From assembly GCA_024704765.1 (NCBI GenBank), contig JAKMXF010000299.1, positions 682,001 through 746,000 of the forward strand: a stretch of DNA of 64,000 bases, given 5' to 3'. Of this stretch, positions 31,320-41,788 are shown piece after piece. The DNA is from Oopsacas minuta. Its lineage: Eukaryota > Porifera > Hexactinellida > Lyssacinosida > Leucopsacidae. Below the pieces are notes generated by a model. The model searched no databases, was not told where the DNA came from, and was given only the letters and a program-made list of their open reading frames with translations. How positions within the stretch are numbered: the stretch's first letter is position 1; each line of letters starts with the position of its first letter. Position numbers and translations under genes: made by a program.

Positions 31320-32665
31320 CTGATTGTGATGAAGATGAAAAATCCCTAATGTCGCATATGGATCAAGCAACAAATGGCAAGAATAATCGACATATTGGAT
31401 TATCGCCCTAAAACAAAAGAGAAGATTAACCCATACTTGAAAGAAACTACAAACAAATCACTTAGAGTAGTTCTGTTTGGAAGTATATTCGACAAAAATC
31501 GTCGGTGTTGGGAGGAAATTGGTTATAAGTGATGCAAATCTTTACATTCCAAAATTAGAAAACATGGATATTTCATAAATATTGAATTGGTGAAGATATT
31601 TCTTTCACAAAGTCCCGCACATCAATCGAGGATAATGAGGAAATCTCAAAAATCTATTGTGGCAAACCCGATACTATCAAATGAATTTGGTACAAGAGGA
31701 CAAATTGATCTCATCGATATGAGACCGAATCACGATGGGGAATATAATTGGATTTTCTCAATTATCAAGATCATTTACTAAATGGATGGTGTCACGACCG
31801 CTGAAGAAAAAATGTGCCATAGAAGCAGCTCATACACTTACGAGTGCTTTCTATACCCTGGGTGCGCAGTTTATCCTCAAAAGGGAAAATGGGAAAGAAT
31901 TTGACAACTATCTTTTGTTAGATACTCTAAATCGATTATGGCCATGTCCACCCAAAGGATTGCGTGGTTTTAAGCTCTCGAAGAATTGAACCATTCTATT
32001 CAGAGAGTTGAAGATTTGAATTCATTAGATCCGCTGTTCGAGAATGAACTTGATTGTCAGGTAGAGAGCAATCTAGAATCTGATAGTGAAATTATTACAA
32101 TGGATCAAGAGGCTAATGGAACCGGATTAGTTGAGTATGACATCAAATGAAATTGATGCGAAGAGTTTTGGTGCAAGTGTGAGTACGTATCCTGATAGTA
32201 CATCGTGTCAAGTTTGTAGCTTTTCGATTGGAGAAGAGGGGTTATCCTGTGACGTATATAAATCAATTGGACATAGTTATTGCTTTAACACATTGTCACT
32301 CCTAAGAGGAGAGTCTCATAAACATGCCTTCTGTATGGAATTGCAATGTACAAGCACTTTTCAGCAAAGAAAACCCAACTTGCTGAAAATCGAGCACAAA
32401 GATTCAGGCGGACAAAATGCTTACCAACACGGTTTTAAGTCTTCCTCCATTGAGTATAGGAGACAACGTAAGAGTACCTATTCCAGAAATAGATAGAGGC
32501 AAGCTAGGTCCAAGTCATATTTTAGGTGTAATAAACAAAGTGTCAAACAATTCCTATCGTATAGGAACCAAAACGGAACTTTGCACCGGAATTATTCAAG
32601 GTGCGAAATCCGATAGCATCATCCAGATTGAGATCCAAACCTACTCCTCGCAAAAAGTCACCTAA
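31320..32665 (+). pseudogene. Integrase-like (KRBA2/Ginger type) transposase, decayed
   Basis: Plus-strand pieces in order: KSIVANPILSNEFGTRGQID and LIDMRPNHDGEYNWI (start of the rve integrase core with a catalytic-type Asp in 'QIDLIDMR'). In the next frame RSFTKWMVSRPLKKKCAIEA and FILKRENGKEFDN (where N..KEFDN matches 'DNGKEF.N', the second Asp replaced by Glu). A C-terminal part follows at 32420-32600: LPPLSIGDNVRVPIPEIDRG and VINKVSNNSYRIGTK. This order is that of KRBA2-like/Ginger integrases. 32131-32400 also holds a Cys/His-rich stretch (CQVCSFSIGEEGLSCDVYKS) like a zinc-binding module. Several stops and shifts. Confidence 0.7.
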
Positions 32666-32989
32666 AATATTTTCTTCAAGGGCTACTAATGTTGCAGAGA
32701 AAGATGTGCTTAGATATCTCCCAGCATTCAGTTAGTTAAAATCAAACAACTGGTTCCTTCCTTTTCACAACTAGAAAATCTTTGTGCTGAATGGGGAGGT
32801 GATTACAAAGGCATACAATTAGAATACATGTCCCATCGACAAATTCATTACGCTAATTAGCCTATAAATCGATTCTATTAAGCTAACAATCAGATATCTG
32901 TAGACAACGATGAGCAATGAATTAAGCGATTTCTTTACAAAAACTATCTCTAAGAATTTGATTCGTTACGCTATTGGCTATCAAAGGAG

Positions 32990-33277
32990 ATGGATATCCA
33001 AGAAAATTGTCTTACAATATACTTCTTTGGATCGGAATATACTATGGTCAAACATTTAGTTAACATTGGAATAAGTTGCGTGAGATATCAATATCAGATC
33101 AAGTGTATAGGCTGCTCTCAAGAAATTTCCAAGGTTATTAACATAACTACATTCGATAAATTCACAAAAATCTGCCAATCTACTACCGAAAGTAAGATAA
33201 CCTCTCTCGTATGCAGAATATGCAAGCACCAAATCATGTTGTGCACCTACAAGGGGTTTCGTTCAACTGTCTTTTGA
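32990..33277 (+). pseudogene. Unrecognised Cys-rich frame inside Ginger-like element
   Basis: An open frame of 95 codons (MDIQENCLTIYFFGSEYTMV, CIGCSQEISKV, SLVCRICKHQIML) with two CxxC pairs, so it could be a zinc-binding module. No family recognised. It lies between the integrase remnant and the right terminus; it may be a second element-encoded protein or chance. Confidence 0.25.
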
Positions 33278-33806
33278 TTATTCTAGAATTGGGCAATCTT
33301 AAGGTACTTGAAAATAACATTGAGAAGAAAATTCACCTCTTTCATCAGAGTAAACTCCCATGTTTCCAGCTCATTGGGTATAACCTTCTATTTGGGAATC
33401 ATTTCACCCTTAAAACTTCATTGGCACAAATTGTTACCATTACGATGGAATGAGGAAGGAAAAGTTACAATTTGGAGAAAGTTCTAATCAGCCACAAATA
33501 GTATAGTTGACTTTTAGCTTAGACCTCTCGAATCAGGTCCGAAGAAGAATACCAGTCAAAATGATCACTACACCTGGTACCGCTTGTATCTAAGTGGAAG
33601 ATATAGTATATCATGAGGGTTAAAACTCATTATTATGAGTAAGAAGCCATATACTAGTTAACGCTAAATCGCAATAATAAATAATTTAAGTCATAGATTG
33701 TATATCACCAACTTCTCTCATAGGAGATGTTGGCGATTCGACAACATCTCGCACAACATATACAATTGTAAATCATGGAAATACGGCGAATATTTATATA
33801 TACATA

Positions 33807-35176
33807 CAGGGTGGTTCAAAAAAATGGAAACCCATTTTTGTTTTAGACCTTCTTAGTCATTTTTAGTTATTACTCAATACCATTTTAAGATAGTATGTTA
33901 GCTAACACCTCTGATTTACCAAAAATAAGGCAGTGGGCAACTCAAGAGCGAGTATGGTGTGTTCAGAAATATTTAGAGACTAAGTCGTTTGTGAAAACGC
34001 AACAGAACTTTTACATCGATTCGGGACGGAACTAGGCCCAACCAAGTCCCCCATATTCAAGATGGTGAAGAAGTTTCAATATGCAGGCACTGTCAAGAAC
34101 CTCAATAAGAAGTGTAAAGACAGAGAAACTCATTCTGGAAGAAAGAGACTCCGCACGTCCCATGTTATTGCTATGGTTCGGGAGTCAGTTGAACAGTCAC
34201 CAAAACGATCGACCAGAAAAAGGTCACAAACCTTGCCCATATCAAGGTCTACAATGATGAGAGTGATGACCGAAGATCTGGGCATGTTCCCATACCGGAT
34301 ACAAACACACCAGAAGCTTTCTGAATCTGATAAGAATAGGAGAAAGGAGATGGCAAAAGTTCTGCTCGACAAGATTGAGGAGTCTGACACATTTCTGAAG
34401 AATCTCTGGACTACTGACGAAGCCCACTTTCACTTGGACGGTCAAGTGAATTCAAAAAATAATGTATATTGGGGTACTTCGCCTCCTGCAGAAATCGCTG
34501 TAAGACCACTCCATCCATGCAAGGTCACAGCATTGGTTGCGATATCTTCAAGAGGGATTATTGGCCCATTCTTTTTCGAGAGTAATGAAGTGGCTGTAAC
34601 CGTGAACACAGAACGATACATTGAGGTTCTTGACAAGTTTTGGATAGAGCTTCAGAGAAAATTCAACTCGACTTTGAACAGACAGTGGTTCCATCAGGAC
34701 GGTGCAGCGCCCCACCATACTGCCCATGTCAGCATTGAATGGCTGAAGCAGCAGTTCAAGAAGAGAATTGTAAGCAGACGGTGCCAAATTGAGTGGCCAC
34801 CTTATACTCCAGACCTTAGTCTCCGAGATGTCTATCTGTGGGGTTATCTTAAGAACAAAGTGTATGAAGAGAAGCCAAGAGATCTAAACCAGCTGAAGAG
34901 AAGATCAAAGACGAGATAAGTGCAATAGAGGGACCTGTTTTGAAGCTGTCAAGCAGAACTTCACTCTCAGGATCAAAAGATGTATCGAGGTGAACGGAGG
35001 GCATATGGAGCACATCTTATAAATCACCACTTATCCATAAATTAGAATGATTATGCTTTGAATGCTTTTAGTAGATTGTTAGAATTATATAATTAGAAAG
35101 TTTCATTGACTTTGAACAGAAAATAGCAGGGCTGTAGGGATTTCAAAGGCGGTTTCCATTTTTTTGAACCACCCGG
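33807..35176 (+). mobile_element. mariner-superfamily transposon, full length
   Basis: 1370 bp with inverted ends CAGGGTGGTTCAAAAAAATG and CATTTTTTTGAACCACCCGG, TA on both sides. Encodes a DDD-type transposase on the plus strand with frameshifts near each end of the gene. Inserted at a TA in the foldback element's left arm. Confidence 0.95.
33896..35021 (+). pseudogene. mariner-like DDD transposase, two frameshifts
   Basis: N-terminus from ATG 33896 (MLANTSDLPKIRQWATQERV) runs to a frameshift near 34025. The main frame then continues to 34919 and a third frame supplies the end (CIEVNGGHMEHIL, stop ~35021). Order: HTH region (FKMVKKFQYAGTVKNL), RKRSQTLPISRSTMMRVM, then catalytic motifs TTDEAHFHLDG (first Asp), WFHQDGAAPHHTAHV (second Asp) and WPPYTPDLSLRDVYLWGYL (third Asp). 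I count about 42 residues between the second and third Asp, longer than DD34D mariners. All three Asp present, so only the shifts prevent activity. Confidence 0.9.
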
Positions 35177-36190
35177 TACAATAATATACACGAAAGAACT
35201 ATTTAATTATAATAGTTAACATTATGTCCTGACTAAATCTATGAATATTTCTAAATATTTATTTCTAGCCACACTTTGCTTATTATATAGATAATGAAGT
35301 CATTAAATATTCAATTGCAGAACGCATAGAATTCAAATGAGATGGAACAATTCTGATAGCATATTTGAATTATACGGGTCTGTATTACCCCAGTATGACA
35401 CTTTCGAATTGTATAGAGCAAACGTCGTTGACATATTTGCATTTTCATATTCGGGCCACAAGTGACAGAAGTGGCACATGACTAAAATATTGGAACCAGA
35501 ATGGAATGCAGTACGAAAATCATTTGAGATTCCCAAATGACCTGCAAATAGTTTATAGTAGGAGATAAAGTCAATTTTCGCCACATTTGTTATTCAAATT
35601 CGAAGTGGCGCACACATATTTAGTATGCCATTTGTGGCACAAATATGAAAATCCTCATAAGCCAACAAGATTTGCACTAAACAATTAGAAATATTTATAC
35701 TGGGGTAATACACACTGGTGGAATTCGAAAATATATAATTAACTCATTATATATTCAATGAGCAGTGTGCCTAGAAAATAAATAATTAGAAAAATATTCA
35801 TCGATTTAGTCAGGACAAGGTCAAATAACATAGCCAAATTTTCTTCCAAGTATATTATCATATGCATATTCAAATATTCTCCGTATTTCCATGATTTACA
35901 AGTGTATATTAGTTGTATACAAGTACTTTGCTCAGTGCGTGTGAACTGATTTATTATATGATTAATCATATTTTACACCTTTTGGTGAACATTCCAGAGA
36001 GTTTAGCTTCCACTTGTTAAATAGGGATAAACAGGGACGTTGAATTCGATTTCGACATTTTTCCAATGTCTAACACGATTAGTAAAATTCCAAGGTATTT
36101 TTCTTTGCTAAAATAGATAAATATTATAGTTTCAATAATCCACTAAAATTCACAGACGGTGATTTGAGATTTTCTCATTTTTTGCATGTG

Positions 36191-36735
36191 TGATTTTAGA
36201 TTTAGTTAGAAAAATGACCAATTTAGCCTACAGGTAGCTCGTTCTGTTTTATTTTTTACTCTAAATAATGTAAAATTTATAAATCCTCACAGGTATTATA
36301 TGACTAGTTGATAATTCGGTTGATTATTTTTTCGGGTTGAATTCTAAAAAATTGTTAGGTGATGGAGTAGAATAGAATTCAGATTCGGGCTCAGCATAGT
36401 CGATAGTACATTAGGAATATAAGTGTCCAATAAGCAAAATACATTCAAAATTTGTCGGTGATAAATCAAGTTATATTTCGGAATCAATTAATCCTCAACA
36501 ATTTTCTTCAATTACCGAAGTCAATAACGATTACTGGACATTTCTTTATTACTTCTGATGACTATTCTTTTCATTCTCAGAAGTATTACTCTGTCATTTC
36601 TTGAGGGCTAGGTAATATGGAAAGTTAACATCCGTTCTCAGGTTGAGAAGGTGTCTGCACCTGAATGGAACTTCGTCTTAGTATGGTCTGGTGGATATAT
36701 TCTCCAACTAGAGTCTTCAACACTTGCTCATTCTG
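36191..36735. other. Non-coding stretch
   Basis: AT-rich, no gene supported. Begins after repeat C and ends at the stop codon of the MULE remnant on the minus strand. Confidence 0.4.
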
Positions 36736-37720
36736 TCAGGACCTCTCTCGCTTGGCTGGTGGCTTCCCAGCAAGGTAGTTAGTCTGCCGCACCTCCACTA
36801 GGCCCTGCTCATGCTTGAGGGCTAGGAGGAACTTCCATATGTTAGGGTGATGGCAGCCGGCAGTTTCATTGAAGCTGCGGTGCCATGCCTCTACGGCGTT
36901 GGTTGTACAGGGGAGTCCGAAGGGTGTACTGAAGTGGTAGTTCCACAGGTTAAGAGAGAACGAAGCCACTACATGGTATCCGCTGGATTGTGTGCGCCCT
37001 ATATACCCCCTCTGGAAGTAGTCGAGTAGATCGACTATCTCGGTCGTAGGTAGAAGGTCCATTGACACTTGCTCAAACAGTTCGGGGACGTCTGGTGGTC
37101 GGCGAATGCAAGGGTTGGTATCTTAAGGGTGCGCATGCCAGCTCTTGGTCATGTGTGTAGTCAGACTGCACATGGCAACCAGGTATTCTGTGTGAGGTGG
37201 AAGCAGCAGCACTTCACCACTGTGTTAGGCCAAACATGCTCAAAGCTGTTAATTACGCCCATCTCAAAGTCTAGGAGTAACTGTTGAGGCTGGGCAAGAG
37301 GAAAGAGTAGGCAGATCTACTCCCACATCCTCCGGTAGGCCTCATGTCTTGCTGGGCAGTAGCACGAACAGACTCCGCAACAGATGACCGGTCTTGATAG
37401 GATCGTATCCTCCTCGGAGTCCATGCACCACATACACCTGGGCAAAGAGGGGAGGCGCCTTCTTGAAGGTGCCATCAGCTGGCCAGATCTTGCTTTGCTG
37501 TAGCATCTAGCGGTAGCGTCTTATCCCGAAGATGAGGAATTTTATGTGCATTATCTTCCCCAGAGTTATAGAGTAGGAACTGTTCCCCCTTGGCTGTCCG
37601 CTGGTATTCTGCAGGTAGACCAACTTTGCTAGGGCGGTAGGCTCTACTGGTGCTGATAGTACGCATGCACACTGACGCTGTATCGTCCGCTTCAGGCTGT
37701 CCAACTTAGGTAGTTTAGCA
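36736..37720 (-). pseudogene. MULE transposase remnant
   Basis: On the minus strand from ~37650: LPAEYQRTAKGEQFLLYNSG, KIPHLRDKTLPLDATAKQDL, then after shifts EGASPLCPGVCG (equivalent to 'DGTFK.AP.LF.Q'). Near 37260 come DFEMGVINSFEHVWPNTVVK and CCCFHLTQN ('DFE...I.A....FP......C.FH..Q', holding the second catalytic Asp). From 37068 LLDYFQRGYIG, LWNYHFSTPFGLPCTTNAVE and AWHRSFNETAGCHHPNIWKF follow, the 'TNN..EGWH..F' C-terminal signature. GC content is visibly higher than the surroundings. Several frameshifts; no TIRs found. MULE transposases cut and paste in the nucleus. Confidence 0.8.
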
Positions 37721-37934
37721 GCAGCATTACACTCTGATGCTGTTACATACCCTCGCCGATTATGTGGTGTGAGCTATCCTGTGCGTCCCGTGCTTCCCTC
37801 TTGATGCCGGCCTTTATCTCACACAGCATGCCGTAGCCTGCACATCAGGTGCATGCAGATGCTCATTCGTACGCTTCACTATCTCCATTCCCTTCTTATG
37901 AACCCTTGCTCTACCAGACTTACAGTGGATGAGA

Positions 37935-37968
37935 AAAATACCATCCATATCCATATCCATATCCATGG
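37935..37968. repeat. ATCCAT short tandem repeat
   Basis: About four ATCCAT-type units in a row, ending CCATGGATATTTC. The same words recur near 39230-39280 (ATGGATATGATC, ATGGATATCCATATCC), where they form small palindromes. Confidence 0.7.
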
Positions 37969-38104
37969 ATATTTCAAAGACCTAGAACATTTTGTCTATA
38001 ACGGCCATTCAGGGCTAGTAGTGACTATTATATACAGGTAATCGCTATGTAGATGTAGATTACTAATGAAAATCTATTCATATACTAAAATTTATACTGA
38101 AGCT

Positions 38105-38680
38105 CTAGATATTATGTGAACTGTCATTCATAAATTCTTCGATATCACTATCGTCTTCAAATGACAAGGACATGGGCTCATTGTTGGTGACCATCGCAAC
38201 TTCCTTAGGCTCGATTACAATTCCCAGCTTCTTGATTATTGTGATATAAGTTGACACATGCGTTAATGGAAACTGTTGGGTTTTCACTTAACTGATCCAC
38301 TACTTCATCCCTCCACTATTTTTTCAGCTTCCACGCTAGAGGATTTCTTGTTTCAGTTGACTTCACTGCGGCAAAGCAATGCTCAATCAGAGGCTGTTGT
38401 GTTGATGTAGTCGGCTTAGATTCATTTTTGCAACACGTTTCCTGGTGGAGTTTCACTAAGCTCATGCACCACGAATGTTTTAGTACAATATCCACACGAG
38501 AGCTACGGTGCGTGTTTCTTTTCCTCAGTGAGGTAGATTGCTTTGGCATTCACGTTGTTTTTGTTGTGAGATGCTGGTACATCTTTGTAGATAGCCGAGT
38601 TATCTCTAACTCTTCCATTAATGCAATCGCGACTGATTTCTTGAAATTCCATAAGTAAAGTTGGTCATTAACAGCTTTAA
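38105..38680 (-). pseudogene. Unassigned coding remnant
   Basis: Minus-strand frames with protein-like composition: LWNFKKSVAIALMEELEITR from ~38655, THRSSRVDIVLKHSWCMSLV from ~38520, then WKLKKWRDEVVDQL-like text and TNNEPMSLSFEDDSDIEEF at ~38200. Stops and shifts separate them. It might be the C-terminal region of a piggyBac-like or other DNA transposase, but no diagnostic motif is present, so I leave it unnamed. Confidence 0.3.
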
Positions 38681-38989
38681 TTACTTTATATACTTATATA
38701 CGCAACATCATGACATTGTTGTGGTTCTTCAGGTAGTATAAGTTTTCCAACAACAACACCAGAATTCAAGAGTGAAAGGGAAGAATAGCAGCAGCAATAA
38801 TTGCATCATAATTGCATAGTAATTGGTTACCTTTCACCAACATAAATCTTGAAAGAATTCAAAACTTTACATGAAATCTGCCACTATTCGTGACACAACA
38901 ATTACTGACATTATAATAATTGGCTACCTACACGACTTCACCGATCTTACCGATCATAACTAATTTTCCATCATAATCGATTCTCAATT

Positions 38990-39160
38990 GGGAAATCAAT
39001 AATTTGATAATTTGATATTCATACGGTATGAAATAATAATCGTGTGGTGTTGGTTAGTTACATGTAATACACCAGCTTAACTGATGGGACTAATTGATGG
39101 GGCCGACAAAATTTAGATGGGGCGCTAGCCCCATCTAACCCCATGCTAGAGCCGCCACTG
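38990..39160. mobile_element. hAT-type element terminus
   Basis: The stretch GGGGCGCTAGCCCCATCTAA followed by CTAGAGCCGCCACTG (ending at 39160) reads on the other strand as CAGTGGCGGCTCTAG, a typical hAT end. GGGGCGCTAGCCCC near 39119 is a near-palindrome. The opposite end is uncertain: AACAACAC follows at 39161-39168 and the same eight bases occur at 38752-38759, but the latter lies in a low-complexity AAC run. Confidence 0.45.
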
Positions 39161-39168
39161 AACAACAC

Positions 39169-40439
39169 TAGTAAGTGTACTTAGTAATATTGTTAATTTA
39201 ATTATAACAGCATCCCTATTATTGAATATCCTATGGATATGATCAATCCATTCATGGATATCCATATCCACGGCAAGCCTGTGCTCTACACTCTCCTCTC
39301 TGCTCACACTGCCAATGCGTTATCTCTCTAACTCTCCGATGCATCAAATATAGGTAGCCTCCTTCTAGTAACTTCTGTCCTCCTTTACTTATCCTGATCA
39401 TTTGGAAGGAGGGTTGATCAGGGTGCATCAATAAAAATAAAGTTGTTTAAAATATAAAAATGTATGGTGATGCAAGCTGCAAAAATAATACAGTTGCAAC
39501 ATTTAAATAGAAATACACAGATGATTTTCCATGTTTACGGCTAACATACAAATTAATTTCGCATCTTCCCCAAAATGGAATTAATTACTATTAATGATAT
39601 AAATAGCCCACATTTTTACAAATAACTATCTTTATTATATAAATCAGCTACCTCACTTTGTTAACACAGGACTTCAATGTTTAGGTTTACGATATAAATA
39701 CTGTAACGTTAGATTCTTCTGAAATAATTCATCCAAAATTAATAATTATATTTGCAATATTATTTAGCCATATAAAACCTGTTAAATTATTAACAAAGTT
39801 GACCAATCAACATTGGAGAGAAATGTCGGTATCCGCAATTGGAGACTGATTTCAGGATGATTAAGCACGATTCTGCAAAATTTAAAATATGTTCTTTATA
39901 ACTTATGATTGAGGTTTCACTGTATTCTATTTGTGAATTTAGGTTCTTATAATTCATTATTATGAAGTGATGCGTTTGAAAGTAGGTTATCTGTAGTTTA
40001 GGGGTATCAGGACGGGCTTTGCAAGTTACAACCCAATTTAGAAGAGTCAGATTGTGTAACTTAATATATTTCATTGTCCATATATCTAAATGTATCGTTA
40101 CACATTAAATATGGAATAAATTTTCTGATGAAGATTGATTTATTTCCTACAAAATCAATAGATTTGATTTGATTGATTTCCAATTGAAAATATTTTCATA
40201 CAGATTTTGATATAGAATCAAAATCAAAGAAATCCCGGCTCCAGCCCGCCCGCCACGTATCTCAGAAATTGTTTATTAGATGTTCGTAAGTTTTTCAGAT
40301 ATTGACGAAAAAATAGAATCGCTGCGCTACAGTTTAGTGCTCCAGGTTAGCTATGTATTAAACTGCTATATTTTATAGTATTATTGGTGGCTACGCAACA
40401 GAATATACTCGGCACTACGTGCCTCAAATTCACAGAATA
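39169..40439. other. Non-coding AT-rich stretch
   Basis: No gene supported. Contains the ATGGATAT palindromic words near 39230-39280. From ~40245 there is a GC-richer patch (CCCGGCTCCAGCCCGCCCGCC), and at 40408-40425 CTCGGCACTACGTGCCTC, a short palindrome of the type that precedes repeat family A. Confidence 0.4.
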
Positions 40440-40690
40440 GTTAAATTGTAAGATTTTATAATCCATGACCCTTCAAAATTACATTAAATGGCCTTCTGTG
40501 GTGACATTGAAGATACTATGTCGCTTTTGGTTAGTAATATTGGCACTTCGTGCCTTGGGTAATAAGAAATTGTGAATTTTTTCGAAATTTGGAAAATGTA
40601 ATTTTTTGTACAGTCATGATGACATAATAATCCCATAATGAGTTAGCTTTTGGTAAAAATCATGACACCACACATCCTTGTACCCCTACC
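40440..40690 (+). repeat. Dispersed repeat family A, fragment
   Basis: Matches the start of the 56830-58165 copy: AATGGCCTTC.GTGG, CTTTTGGTTAGTAAT, GCACTTCGTGCCT.GGG, then GATGACATAATAATCCCATA and GAGTTAGCTTTTGGT. Ends ~50 bp before the P-like remnant. Confidence 0.7.
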
Positions 40691-40740
40691 AGAACTCTTA
40701 TTTATTGTTTAACCTTATTCAATTAAAAATGCATCCGTAC

Positions 40741-41690
40741 TAATCGGTTGAATTTGGTGGATTATGACAAGACCTTTGTATTTCCTTCGTTTCTCGATTT
40801 TGTTGATGGTTGTTCAAATTATGTATCAAAAGTTTTAGCGTTTCTATCCCTATCGAAAGTCATTTTGTCAACACACAAGAATACCCATCGAAATATCTCA
40901 GAGTTTACACCGCTTCTTTCTAGGATTTAAGACTATTATAGATCAGACATCTCCAATGTCCTAAAGAGGGCTCCTAGACTAACTTCTAAAGCTTGTTGGC
41001 CATCAAAATTAGAAAGACCAAATGTAAAGTTAGCACTTAGGATATTTCATGAATCTACATATTGTCGACTGAAAGCATTCAATATTCATAATGAAATTAA
41101 TGAGAATAGTTTCTGAACTTAATAAGTAATAATTGGGATGTTTTTACTGTTAACTGGGATGGGAAAAATATCCGTTTCAATAATGATTACTCTGCTCCAT
41201 TGTACTCAAACGATCCACATATAGACTTTATTAGGCAGGAAGTAAATTGGTTAAAATGCTGGAATACTCTACTACCTGGTAAATTTGGAAAATTAACACC
41301 GCAAACTTTTATGAGCTTTAGGCATACCTGTATGGCATTGCCATTACTAGTTAATCGACTCACAAGTGAATGAAATTTCTAAAACATTTTAACTGCTAGA
41401 ATTCAAAAAGAACCCCTTAAAACATCACTTCGGATTCTATAGACAAATGTCTGGCAGCCACTAGGTGTCTATCTTCATAAAAGTCTCGTAAACACAATCA
41501 ATAACTGTAAGTAGTGGAAACATAAGCGAACTTCTATCTAATAAATAAATAAGTATACATTGAGAACCAACATCATTTAAAAGTTCCATTTGTTTATCAG
41601 TCATTAAGAAATTGTAACAATTGGTGCATTTATTAGTTTTTTCATGTAAGAAAACACGGCATAACCAGCAACATCAAATTGTGATGGACT
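40741..41690 (+). pseudogene. P-element-like transposase remnant with internal inversion
   Basis: Plus strand: NLVDYDKTFVFPSF (40747), LKRAPRLTSKACWPSKLERP (~40957), LALRIFHESTYCRL, then WDGKNIRFNNDYSAPLYSND (~41155), GKFGKLTPQTFMSFRHTC (~41280), TARIQKEPLKHHFGFYRQMS (~41390). Each block aligns with the transposase at 43790-45287. From ~41480 to 41690 the homology continues on the opposite strand (AGYAVFSYMKK reading down from ~41670), so the end is inverted. Full of stops and ended by the Tc1 copy at 41697. An older relative of the 43-47 kb element, not a copy of it. Confidence 0.82.
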
Positions 41691-41758
41691 TATCTACAGG
41701 GTGTAACAAAATTGATGCCCTATACTTTGTAGATATATATATTTTGTGTTGTACATTA

Positions 41759-41771
41759 GTATAAGAGACAG
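41759..41771 (+). other. 13-base match to Tn5/Nextera mosaic end
   Basis: GTATAAGAGACAG equals the last 13 bases of the 19-base mosaic end used in tagmentation libraries. It overlaps a 16-bp insertion (41762-41777) absent from the otherwise near-identical copy at 14888. See findings. Confidence 0.6.
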
Positions 41772-41788
41772 GCAAAGCACAATGTTAA

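Larger units (their letters stand above)
31257..33758 (+). mobile_element. Ginger-like integrase transposon
   Basis: 2502 bp, starting TGTTGTGCGAGATGTTG and ending CAACATCTCGCACAACA, inverted, with a 4-bp duplication TATA on each side (31253-31256 and 33759-33762). An outer block TACAATCTATGAC / GTCATAGATTGTA is also inverted. Contents are integrase-like frames in plus orientation. TGT...ACA ends, 4-bp duplication and a retroviral-type integrase fit the Ginger group of DNA transposons. The coding region is badly broken. Confidence 0.75.
33761..35908. mobile_element. Foldback element split by a mariner insertion
   Basis: The left arm begins TACAATTGTAAATCATGG at 33761 and continues past the mariner to GTCCTGACTAAATC at ~35226 and TATTACCCCAGTAT at ~35382. 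The right arm carries the same landmarks reversed: ATACTGGGGTAATA ~35699, GATTTAGTCAGGAC ~35802-35815, CCATGATTTACAAGTGTA to 35908. Without the mariner the element is ~777 bp with arms over 200 bp. Non-coding centre. Confidence 0.65.
30901..36190 (+). repeat. Dispersed repeat family C, copy 2, split by nested insertions
   Basis: Repeat pieces are 30901-31256 and 35909-36190, in the same order as in copies at 688 and 8425. Between them lie the Ginger-like element (31257-33758) and the foldback element (33761-35908), which itself holds the mariner element. Removing the insertions restores the order seen in the 8.4-10.2 kb copy. Confidence 0.7.

Noticed and set aside
38752-39168. AACAACAC on both sides as a hAT target duplication
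   Set aside because: The left copy sits in a low-complexity AAC run and the adjacent bases (CAGAATTC) do not pair with the right end (CAGTGGCGG on the other strand) beyond CAG.
39790-40074. 94-codon minus-strand frame
   Set aside because: No recognisable features; isolated in AT-rich repeat DNA.
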